From an uncultured Bacilli bacterium (lineage in GTDB: Bacteria; Bacillota_I; Bacilli_A; RF39; UBA660): DNA of 13,898 bases. A program made the translations under genes and the position numbers. Location: positions 1 to 13,898 of the forward strand of contig CANPYU010000016.1 of the NCBI GenBank assembly GCA_947588665.1, written 5' to 3'. The notes under the pieces are model-generated. The model did not search any database. It saw only the letters and a list, made by a program, of their open reading frames with translations, and was not told the origin of the DNA. This document shows, piece after piece, positions 1-6,176 of the stretch (position 1 is the first letter of the stretch; every line of letters starts with the position of its first letter).

Positions 1-1
1 T

Positions 2-277
2 TATATGCGTATAACAGGTTTAACTCATGAAAAAATGCATGAGCAAATGGAACCAGAAGCTATTAAAAGAATTAAATATCGTTATATGTTAGAATATATT
101 GCCGATGCAGAAAAAATTGATTTTACTAAAGAAGAAGTAGAAGCAAAAACTAAAGAAATGGCCGATAATTATGGTATATCAGTTGAAGAACTATTAAAAG
201 CCTATGGTTCAGATGAAGTTGTTAAATATGATATGCGAATGCATAAAGCTTTAGAAATCATCAAAGAAAATAATTAG
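2..277 (+). CDS. tig: Trigger factor, C-terminal fragment (5' end outside window)
   Basis: This is the last ~91 codons of trigger factor, the ribosome-associated chaperone and peptidyl-prolyl isomerase that meets nascent chains at the tunnel exit. The frame is open to the window edge, so the Met at position 5 is internal rather than the start. The visible part is the helical C-terminal chaperone domain: charged, helix-rich sequence with the family-typical order of an RIKYRYMLEYIA-like helix, a short Asp/Glu-Lys-rich link that starts the next helix (FTKEEVEAKTKEMA), a Tyr-Gly turn, and a final helix ending ALEIIKENN. The N-terminal ribosome-binding and PPIase domains lie upstream of the window. 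It ends in TAG, which sits in the 5' arm of an intrinsic terminator, so it is probably the last gene of its transcript. lon, another protein-quality gene, lies 1.2 kb downstream. Confidence 0.88.
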   Translation, partial: YMRITGLTHEKMHEQMEPEAIKRIKYRYMLEYIADAEKIDFTKEEVEAKTKEMADNYGISVEELLKAYGSDEVVKYDMRMHKALEIIKENN

Positions 278-301
278 AAAGTGTGAAAAACTTTCTTTTT
301 T
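276..301 (+). terminator. Intrinsic terminator after tig
   Basis: AGAAAGT (276-282) pairs perfectly with ACTTTCT (290-296) around a 7-nt loop and is followed by a T-rich tract. The hairpin starts inside the tig stop codon. Confidence 0.75.
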
Positions 302-322
302 CTTTATTTAAAACGATTTGTT

Positions 323-331
323 TGTTATAAT
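323..331 (+). promoter_or_regulatory. Extended -10 promoter for the ATP-grasp gene
   Basis: TGTTATAAT is a perfect extended -10 (TGn plus TATAAT at 326-331). No convincing -35 lies 17 bp upstream. The predicted start near 338 leaves a leader of only ~13 nt, and the Shine-Dalgarno AGAGAGTGA (336-344) begins at or just before it. Confidence 0.6.
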
Positions 332-350
332 ATATTAGAGAGTGATAAAT

Positions 351-1367
351 ATGCCAAATCTAAAATATGTAATTAAAAGAGCCTTAAATATGGATTATAA
401 AATGTTTTTTAATAAAGTTAACAGTATTCATAAAAAAACCGGAAAAGGGAGAATAGCAATTTTTAATGATATGCGAAAATGTGCAATTAAATATGGCGCA
501 GGATATATGGATTATGATTTATTTGAAATGTATAACCTAACAGATGAACAAAAAGATACTTATATAACTCGCGGCCGAAATAATGCTTTAATAGCTAAAT
601 ATAATAACCCAGAATATAATTATATCTTTAGGAATAAATATGAATTTAATAAACGTTTTAAAAAATACATTAAAAGAGATTTTATTAAAGTAAATGAAAC
701 TCCTAAAGAAGAAATAATAAACTTTATGAAAAAACATCAAGAATTTATGGCTAAACCTATCACCGGCACTTGTGGTAAAGGTATCGAAAAAATAAATATC
801 AAAGATTATGCTTCTTTAGATAATATTTATGATTATTTAACCATGCCCGGTATGAACTTTGAACTAGAAGAACTTTTAATTCAAAATAAAGAAGTAAGCA
901 AAATTTACGCCGAAAGTATCAATACTGTTCGAATTGTAACCATCTTAGACGATCTTGATATTCCTCATATCATCTGTGCTTATTTTAGAATTGGCAATGG
1001 TAAATATGTAGATAATTTTAACTCTGGAGGTATGGTTGCCCCCGTAAATGAAATAACCGGTGAAGTGCTAGATAAAGCAATTGACAAAAATAAAAATTTA
1101 TACGAAATTCATCCCTCAACTAAAAATAAAATCAAAGGGTTTAAGTTTCCAGATTGGCCAAAAGCTTTAGAATTAGTAAAAGAAGCAACTCATGAAGTAC
1201 CAAACGTTCGTTATATTGGCTGGGATGTTGCTTTTACTACTAAAGGCCCTGTTTTAGTTGAAGGTAACGAATTTCCTGGCCATGATATTTATCAATTACC
1301 GGAACATACACCTAACAAAATTGGTATTTGGCCTAAGTTTACCAAAGCTTTTACCGACAAAAAATAA
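351..1367 (+). CDS. ATP-grasp enzyme, sugar-transfer-associated type
   Basis: A 338-residue protein with the hallmarks of an ATP-grasp carboxylate-amine ligase fold, closest in style to the 'sugar-transfer associated ATP-grasp' family. Visible motifs are K135-P with the glycine-rich loop GTCGKGI (139-145), acidic ELEELLIQ (171-178) where ATP-grasp enzymes hold the adenine, SINTVRIVT (189-197), the family-typical YFRIGNGKYVDNFNSGGMVAPV (211-232), and GWD (290-292) plus VEGN (303-306) for metal and phosphate binding. There is no signal peptide or membrane segment, so it should be cytoplasmic. Such enzymes join a carboxylate to an amine at the cost of ATP, often in surface-polysaccharide or cell-wall modification, but no glycan genes are adjacent and the substrate cannot be read from sequence. 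I chose ATG at 351 over an upstream in-frame GTG at 342 because the SD lies over that GTG. It sits alone between tig and lon with its own promoter. Confidence 0.75.
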   Translation: MPNLKYVIKRALNMDYKMFFNKVNSIHKKTGKGRIAIFNDMRKCAIKYGAGYMDYDLFEMYNLTDEQKDTYITRGRNNALIAKYNNPEYNYIFRNKYEFNKRFKKYIKRDFIKVNETPKEEIINFMKKHQEFMAKPITGTCGKGIEKINIKDYASLDNIYDYLTMPGMNFELEELLIQNKEVSKIYAESINTVRIVTILDDLDIPHIICAYFRIGNGKYVDNFNSGGMVAPVNEITGEVLDKAIDKNKNLYEIHPSTKNKIKGFKFPDWPKALELVKEATHEVPNVRYIGWDVAFTTKGPVLVEGNEFPGHDIYQLPEHTPNKIGIWPKFTKAFTDKK

Positions 1368-1387
1368 ATCAATTTTACCAATTAATA

Positions 1388-1416
1388 TAGACAAAAGAAA
1401 ATTAATTATTTATAAT
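1388..1416 (+). promoter_or_regulatory. Sigma-A-type promoter of lon
   Basis: TAGACA (1388-1393) and TATAAT (1411-1416) are separated by 17 bp. Start is predicted near 1423, giving a ~26-nt leader with SD GGGAGTG (1435-1441) 7 nt before the ATG. I see no CIRCE or CtsR-like heat-shock operator. Confidence 0.75.
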
Positions 1417-1448
1417 AGATAGAAATTAAACGATGGGAGTGACAAAAT

Positions 1449-3746
1449 ATGGAACAGAATTTACTTGTAATGCTACTTAAAGGATTAGTTTTACTCCCAA
1501 ATCAAGAAGTAAAACTAGAAATAAGCAACAAACTAAGTAAAGAAATAACTACTGCTGCCACCAAAAATTATAATCGCCATGTTTTAGTAATTACTCCTAA
1601 AAATAATTTAGAAGAAACTCCCGAAATAAATGATTTGCCGGAAATTGGGGTTGTTGGTCGCATTAAAAGTCGAATAGAGCTTCCCAGTGGCAACGTTCGA
1701 GTTATCATTAAAGGTTTAGAACGAGTTAAAATAGTTAATTTTAATAATAATAAAATTAATAATGATATATTAGAAGCCACAATTACTAGATTAGATTTTC
1801 CTGAATTTGATGAAGTTGAAAAAAAAGCCATCATTAAAAAATTAAACGAATTAATAAAAGAATATGTCAGTAAATCTAAACACATTTCTAATAGTATTCT
1901 AAATACAATTAAAACCATTGATGATTTATCAAAACTTACTGATATGATCTGTTCTTTTATGCCCTTAACTTTTGTAAAAAAACTAGAATATGCTGAAGAA
2001 ATAAATGCTTTATATCGTGCCAAAAATTTACTTCGTGATATTAAAATTGAATTAGAAGTTTTAAAATTAGATGAAAAACTTGATCAAGATTTAGAAAATA
2101 GTTTAGAGCAAAGTCAAAAAGAATTTATATTAAAAGAAAAAATACATATTTTAGAGCAAGAGTTAGGTAATTTATCTGATAATAATACTTCTACTTATAT
2201 AGAAGACTTAGAGAAATTAAATTTAACTAAAAGTACCCATAATAAAATAATGAAAGAAATTAACAAATTAAGTTATACTACGGAAATATCTCCTGAAAAC
2301 GCAATGATCAGAAATTATTTAGACTGGATATTAAATCTTCCTTGGCATAAAGAAACTTTTGAAAATAACAACATTAATGATATTAAAAACAAATTAAATG
2401 ATAGTCATTATGGGTTAGAAGAAATTAAAAATCGTATAATTGAATATGTTGCCCTTAAAAATAATAATGAAAATATTAAAAGTCCTATTATATGTTTAGT
2501 AGGTCCTCCAGGAACAGGTAAAACTAGTATTGCTCGTACTATCGCAAGTGCCTTAAATCGCAAATTCTATAAAATAAGTGTCGGAGGCCTAAATGATACC
2601 GCGGAACTCATGGGTCATAGACGTACTTATATGGGAGCTAATCCCGGCAAAATTATCCAAGGGTTAAGAAAATGTGGCTGTAAAAATCCTATTTTCTTAA
2701 TTGATGAAATAGACAAAATGACTATTAATCTTAAAGATAATCCCAGCAGTGCTCTTTTAGATATTTTAGACCGCGAACAAAATCTTGAATTTATTGATAA
2801 TTATATTGAAGAGCCTTTTGATTTATCTAAAGTTTTCTTTATTCTAACTGCTAATAATACTGAAAATATTCCTACTCCTTTATTAGATCGTTTAGAAATA
2901 ATTAATTTACCAAGCTATACTGATTATGAAAAAATAGATATTGCTAAAAAATATTTAATTCCCCGCATTTTAGAAGAAAATAAAATAGACAATAAAATAA
3001 TATCTATTAATGATGAAATGCTAGAATATTTAGTGGAAGCCTATACCAATGAAGCTGGAGTAAGAGAGCTTTATCGAACTCTTGAAAAACTAATTCGCAA
3101 ATTAATTGTTTTAGGTAAAATCAATGAACGCACTAAAATGAGTAAAATAAGATTAAAAGAATATTTAGGAATTCCAAAATATAGCAAATTAGATAATAAA
3201 AGAAATGAATATCCTGGCCGGGTTAATGCTTTAGGCGTAACTAGCTATGGAGGATTAGTTATCCCAATTGATACCTGTGTTTATGAAGGAAAAGGCAATT
3301 TTCTCGTTACTGGCCTGCTTGGTAAATCTATGGAGGAATCCATGAATGTAGCCTTAAGCTATATCAAATTTCATCAAAAAGACTATCGTCTCTTAGATTT
3401 CTTCTTTAATTTAAAAGATATCCATGTCCATTGTCTTGAAGGAGCTCTAAAAAAAGATGGACCAAGCGCCGGTATCGCTATTACAACTAGTATTTTAAGT
3501 TTTCTTTTAAATAAAAAAATTAGTAATGATATTGCTTTTACGGGTGAAATGTCCTTAACTGGAGATATTTTAAAAGTAGGAGGAATCAAAGAAAAATTAA
3601 TTGGTGCTTATAATGCTGGTCTAAAAAAGGTTTATATTCCTTATTATAATGAACAAGAATTAGAAGAAGTTCCTCCTAAAGTAAAAGAAGCTTTAACTAT
3701 TATTTTAGTTAAAAACTATCAAGAAATATTTGATGAGATATTTTAA
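1449..3746 (+). CDS. lon: ATP-dependent protease Lon (LonA)
   Basis: A complete 765-residue LonA protease, the usual length for the family (~770-800). It degrades misfolded and selected regulatory proteins in the cytoplasm as a homohexamer. Domain order is an N-terminal substrate-binding domain (1-~200), a coiled-coil/helical linker (~200-310), and an AAA+ module with Walker A GPPGTGKT (352-359), Walker B IFLIDEID (415-422), sensor Asn near 469 and arginine finger R481. The C-terminal S16 protease domain has catalytic S673 in KDGPSAG and K716 in GGIKEK. The Ser-Lys spacing of 43 equals that of E. coli Lon (S679/K722). The start is set by SD GGGAGTG. The gene has its own promoter and terminator, so it is monocistronic. 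The N-terminal domain is divergent, and the usual 'AWT..GG' at the start of the protease domain reads GVTSYGG, but all catalytic residues are intact. Confidence 0.97.
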   Translation: MEQNLLVMLLKGLVLLPNQEVKLEISNKLSKEITTAATKNYNRHVLVITPKNNLEETPEINDLPEIGVVGRIKSRIELPSGNVRVIIKGLERVKIVNFNNNKINNDILEATITRLDFPEFDEVEKKAIIKKLNELIKEYVSKSKHISNSILNTIKTIDDLSKLTDMICSFMPLTFVKKLEYAEEINALYRAKNLLRDIKIELEVLKLDEKLDQDLENSLEQSQKEFILKEKIHILEQELGNLSDNNTSTYIEDLEKLNLTKSTHNKIMKEINKLSYTTEISPENAMIRNYLDWILNLPWHKETFENNNINDIKNKLNDSHYGLEEIKNRIIEYVALKNNNENIKSPIICLVGPPGTGKTSIARTIASALNRKFYKISVGGLNDTAELMGHRRTYMGANPGKIIQGLRKCGCKNPIFLIDEIDKMTINLKDNPSSALLDILDREQNLEFIDNYIEEPFDLSKVFFILTANNTENIPTPLLDRLEIINLPSYTDYEKIDIAKKYLIPRILEENKIDNKIISINDEMLEYLVEAYTNEAGVRELYRTLEKLIRKLIVLGKINERTKMSKIRLKEYLGIPKYSKLDNKRNEYPGRVNALGVTSYGGLVIPIDTCVYEGKGNFLVTGLLGKSMEESMNVALSYIKFHQKDYRLLDFFFNLKDIHVHCLEGALKKDGPSAGIAITTSILSFLLNKKISNDIAFTGEMSLTGDILKVGGIKEKLIGAYNAGLKKVYIPYYNEQELEEVPPKVKEALTIILVKNYQEIFDEIF

Positions 3747-3763
3747 AATTTAGGTAAAAACAT

Positions 3764-3785
3764 AAGAGACTAGGGTCTCTTTTTT
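3764..3785 (+). terminator. Intrinsic terminator after lon
   Basis: AAGAGAC (3764-3770) pairs with GTCTCTT (3775-3781) around the loop TAGG and is followed by a T run. Confidence 0.85.
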
Positions 3786-3824
3786 AAAAACTTTTTAAAA
3801 TTAATATTAAACTAAGTCAAAAAA

Positions 3825-3833
3825 TGATATAAT
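3825..3833 (+). promoter_or_regulatory. Extended -10 promoter of murF
   Basis: TGATATAAT is a perfect extended -10 with no recognisable -35. The predicted start near 3840 coincides with the first base of the SD AGGTGA (3840-3845), giving an ~11-nt leader. Confidence 0.6.
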
Positions 3834-3850
3834 TTTAATAGGTGAAGAAA

Positions 3851-5200
3851 ATGAAAATTAAAGATATTTTAAAAATAAGTAATGCCAAACTAATAAAAGG
3901 GGATATTAATGATACATTAGATAACTTTTCCAAAGATACCAGAACAATAAAAAAAGGGGATACATATATTGGAATAATAGGAGAAGTATATAATGGCAAT
4001 ACTTTTTATAAAGAAGCTTTAGAAAAAGGAGCTAAAACCTGTATTTTAAGTGGAAAAGTTGAAGATTTTAAAGATATTAATAATTATAATTGTAATATTA
4101 TTATTGTGGATGATACTTTAAAGTTTTTAATGGAAATTGCTAAAAGAAAAAGAGATAGTTTAAAAATACCTATTATTGCTATTACAGGAAGTGTAGGAAA
4201 GACAAGTACTAAAAATATTATCGCTGATATTCTTTCAACCAAATACAAAGTTAAAAAAACAAGTGGTAATTTAAATACCAACATTGGTCTTGCTTTAACT
4301 ATATTATCAATACAAGATGAAGAAATATTAGTATTAGAAATGGGCATGAGTAAATTTGGAGAAATATCTGAATTAACTAATATTGCTAAACCAAATGTAG
4401 CCGTAATTACTAATATTGGTACTGCTCATATAGGTAATTTAGGCAGTAGAGAAAATATCTTAAAAGCTAAACTAGAAATACTAGAAGGATTAACTGGTCC
4501 CCTAATTATAAATAATGATAATGATCTATTAAATGAATGGGGCATAAATGCTAATATTCCTAATAAAATTATTACTTATGGAATAGATACTAAAAGTGCT
4601 TATCAAGCCGAAGATCTAAGTTATGATATCTCAGGAAGTCATTTTAAATTAAATAAAGAAGAAGTAAATATTAACATTTTAGGTAAACATTTTATCTATA
4701 ATTCTTTAGTTGCTTTTGCTATTGGCGATTTATATGGTATAGATCACCATGATATTATAAACCAATTAAAAAATTTAACTTTAGAAGAAAATAGAATGGA
4801 AATTATAAAGAAAAATAATTATATTGTGATAAATGACACTTATAATGCTAGTTATGATTCAGTCTATTATGCTCTAGAAGTATTAAGTAATTTTAATGGT
4901 CGTAAAATAGCCGTTTTAGGAGATATTCTAGAATTAGGTGATTGGAGTGAAGAAATACACCGCAACATTGGTAAACTTATTATTAAATATAATATAGATG
5001 AATTAATTACGGTGGGTTCTTTAGCTAATTATATTAATATAGAAGCTAATGAATCAGGTTTTCCTAGCGCTTTATCCCATAACTTTAAAAGTAATGAAGA
5101 AGCAATTAAATATTTAAATAATATAAAAAAAGAAAATGATATAATTTTAATTAAAGCTAGTCATGGCATGAATTTTATTGAAATAGTCAATTCAATTTAA
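3851..5200 (+). CDS. murF: UDP-N-acetylmuramoyl-tripeptide--D-alanyl-D-alanine ligase MurF
   Basis: A 449-residue Mur ligase that adds D-Ala-D-Ala to UDP-MurNAc-tripeptide with ATP, the last cytoplasmic step of the peptidoglycan precursor; length is normal for MurF. The N-terminal UDP-sugar-binding domain (1-~105) includes DTRTIKKGDTYIGI, close to the family's DSR..kpGdlFvAl. The central ATPase domain has P-loop GSVGKTST (113-120), LNTNIG (141-146), LEMGMS (162-167) and TNIGTAHIGNLGS (187-199). The C-terminal domain carries the MurF signature NDTYNAS (328-334) and LGDILELG (356-363). The late 'KGSRGM' motif reads KASHGM (435-440). ATG at 3851 is preferred to an in-frame GTG at 3842, which lies within the SD. 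It has its own promoter and no obvious terminator behind it. Its presence shows the organism builds a cell wall, which argues against a mollicute. Confidence 0.95.
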   Translation: MKIKDILKISNAKLIKGDINDTLDNFSKDTRTIKKGDTYIGIIGEVYNGNTFYKEALEKGAKTCILSGKVEDFKDINNYNCNIIIVDDTLKFLMEIAKRKRDSLKIPIIAITGSVGKTSTKNIIADILSTKYKVKKTSGNLNTNIGLALTILSIQDEEILVLEMGMSKFGEISELTNIAKPNVAVITNIGTAHIGNLGSRENILKAKLEILEGLTGPLIINNDNDLLNEWGINANIPNKIITYGIDTKSAYQAEDLSYDISGSHFKLNKEEVNINILGKHFIYNSLVAFAIGDLYGIDHHDIINQLKNLTLEENRMEIIKKNNYIVINDTYNASYDSVYYALEVLSNFNGRKIAVLGDILELGDWSEEIHRNIGKLIIKYNIDELITVGSLANYINIEANESGFPSALSHNFKSNEEAIKYLNNIKKENDIILIKASHGMNFIEIVNSI

Positions 5201-5225
5201 ATTCCCGCCACCTTTCATTTATATC

Positions 5226-5244
5226 ATTGTCGAATTTTGTCGAA
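5226..5244 (+). promoter_or_regulatory. Tandem Spo0A-type boxes (0A boxes)
   Basis: ATTGTCGAA (5226-5234) and TTTGTCGAA (5236-5244) are direct repeats exactly 10 bp apart. The second matches the known Spo0A-box consensus TTTGTCRAA perfectly and the first 8 of 9. Tandem boxes one helical turn apart are the known arrangement for cooperative Spo0A binding. They lie 10 bp upstream of a candidate -35 element. Whether this organism has Spo0A cannot be seen here. Confidence 0.5.
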
Positions 5245-5253
5245 CGGTTTTTC

Positions 5254-5282
5254 TGGACATTAGGGCATTTTTTGAGTAAAAT
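5254..5282 (+). promoter_or_regulatory. Sigma-A-like promoter downstream of the 0A boxes
   Basis: TGGACA (5254-5259) and TAAAAT (5277-5282) are separated by 17 bp. The predicted start at about 5289 is the first base of a 13-bp inverted repeat. No plus-strand protein gene begins within the next 250 bp, so the product may be an RNA. Confidence 0.45.
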
Positions 5283-5288
5283 AAAAGC

Positions 5289-5367
5289 GTAGTTCTGAAT
5301 TGCACCTACACTCCTGAAAACAATGAAATTTAATTAAATAGTTACTTATCCAAAAATTCAGAACTAC
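5289..5367. repeat. 13-bp perfect inverted repeat; possible small RNA or large-loop terminator
   Basis: GTAGTTCTGAATT (5289-5301) is perfectly complementary to AATTCAGAACTAC (5355-5367) across 53 nt. On the + strand a transcript from the 5254-5282 promoter would begin at the stem's first base and end in AACTTATTTT, giving an ~85-nt RNA with its ends paired. On the - strand the same repeat follows the 31-codon gene and is followed by GCTTTTATTTT, so it could instead be that gene's terminator with an unusually large loop. I recognise no known RNA family in it. Confidence 0.6.
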
Positions 5368-5375
5368 AACTTATT

Positions 5376-5471
5376 TTAAGCTAAAGCATATGAAACAATC
5401 GTGGCAATAACACTGCCAACCATTGCTATCAACATACACCAAGCAAATATTTTTCTTACTTTTTTACTCAT
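5376..5471 (-). CDS. 31-residue single-helix membrane miniprotein, Prli42-like
   Basis: A short minus-strand frame encodes 31 residues: basic N-terminus MSKKVRK, then a hydrophobic helix IFAWCMLIAMVGSVIATIVS, then YALA. The start is supported by GGTGA (5477-5481) 5 nt upstream of the ATG, the same spacing used by murF and others here. Length, basic start and the central MLIAM motif recall Prli42, the 31-residue stressosome-associated membrane protein of Listeria and relatives, and also the small DUF4044-type proteins. The helix should cross the membrane with the basic end inside. This is an inference from layout and one motif; such short proteins give little power for homology. It is the only minus-strand gene in the first 9.5 kb and lies between the 0A-box island and the SpoIIM-like gene. 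Confidence 0.6.
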   Translation of the reverse strand: MSKKVRKIFAWCMLIAMVGSVIATIVSYALA

Positions 5472-5516
5472 ATACATCACCATTTCTTTTTTACTTATAT
5501 AATTTATCATATTTTT

Positions 5517-5535
5517 TATAATAATGCAATATAAT
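5517..5535 (+). promoter_or_regulatory. Candidate -10 elements for the membrane-protein gene at 5552
   Basis: Two perfect TATAAT hexamers (5517-5522 and 5530-5535) lie upstream of SD AGGTGA (5540-5545). Neither has a good -35. Use of the nearer one would give a ~10-nt leader. Confidence 0.45.
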
Positions 5536-5551
5536 TTACAGGTGATTTTCT

Positions 5552-6127
5552 ATGAATAAGCTATTAAATAACCCCATATATAATAAAAAATATTTCCAAA
5601 AAATTCTAATAATAAGTTTATTAGGCTTTTTTTTAGGGATTATTTTCTTTAAAAAACTATCTAATGAAACTTTATTAAATGAAATTTTAAATATAGAAAA
5701 TCTATTAACAAATACACATATTAATTATCTTCCGTCTCATTTTTTAATCCTTTCATTTTTAAGTTTAGCATCACTTATTGGTCTTTACTCTTTTATTGTT
5801 CCTCTATATTTAATATTTGAATTCGCCTGTATTTCTTATAATATTCTTATTTTTACCAGCTCATATCATTTTAAAGGCCTTATTTATAGCTTAATTTATA
5901 ATCTTCTTACTAAAGGCTTCTATCTCATTTTAATATTAATTATTATAAAAAAAATAAGAATTTTAATACATAGTATTTTTAAAACCAAAGAAACTTATAA
6001 TAATAGTTTAATAATAAATATAAAAAGTATAAAAATATATTTAATTTTAATGATTTTAAATGATATTTTAATTTATTTATTTGGTAGTAATATTCTTTTA
6101 AAGCTAAGTTTCCTTTTAAATACTTAA
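5552..6127 (+). CDS. Polytopic membrane protein, possibly SpoIIM-like
   Basis: A 191-residue integral membrane protein with about five hydrophobic segments: ~18-34, ~64-79, ~81-102, ~110-132 and ~157-186. The first segment, LLGFFLGIIFFKKLSNET, followed by an extracytoplasmic linker and a cluster of helices, has the layout of stage II sporulation protein M and related proteins (B. subtilis SpoIIM is 214 residues). SpoIIM is part of the DMP peptidoglycan-degrading complex needed for engulfment. Sequence identity to that family is not obvious by eye, and the gene is extremely AT-rich (Ile/Leu/Asn/Lys), which blurs comparison. Two Spo0A-type boxes ~310 bp upstream fit a sporulation-linked role but do not prove it. 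Start is ATG with SD AGGTGA 6 nt upstream. The next gene, mnmA, has its own promoter right after the stop. Confidence 0.45.
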   Translation: MNKLLNNPIYNKKYFQKILIISLLGFFLGIIFFKKLSNETLLNEILNIENLLTNTHINYLPSHFLILSFLSLASLIGLYSFIVPLYLIFEFACISYNILIFTSSYHFKGLIYSLIYNLLTKGFYLILILIIIKKIRILIHSIFKTKETYNNSLIINIKSIKIYLILMILNDILIYLFGSNILLKLSFLLNT

Positions 6128-6131
6128 AGAA

Positions 6132-6160
6132 TAGACTTTTAAAGATATTTTTGATACAAT
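6132..6160 (+). promoter_or_regulatory. Promoter of mnmA
   Basis: TAGACT (6132-6137) and TACAAT (6155-6160) are separated by 17 bp, with TGA directly before the -10 (extended). The predicted start near 6166 leaves only ~10 nt before the ATG, with just GTGAT (6167-6171) as SD. Confidence 0.7.
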
Positions 6161-6176
6161 AACTATGTGATGTAAT

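Noticed and set aside
342..350. GTG at 342 as start of the ATP-grasp gene (likewise GTG at 3842 for murF and GTG at 11619 for rarA)
   Set aside because: In each case the GTG is part of the Shine-Dalgarno for an ATG 9-12 nt downstream.
1568..2023. Long open frame on the minus strand opposite lon
   Set aside because: It lies wholly within lon, has no recognisable domain and no independent promoter; it is a by-product of lon codon use. The same holds for minus-strand frames at 3383-3589, 4084-4347 and 13102-13296.
5345..5355. TTATCCAAA, one base from a DnaA box
   Set aside because: A single near-match inside a 53-nt loop, with no cluster of boxes and no AT-unwinding element; not evidence for an origin.
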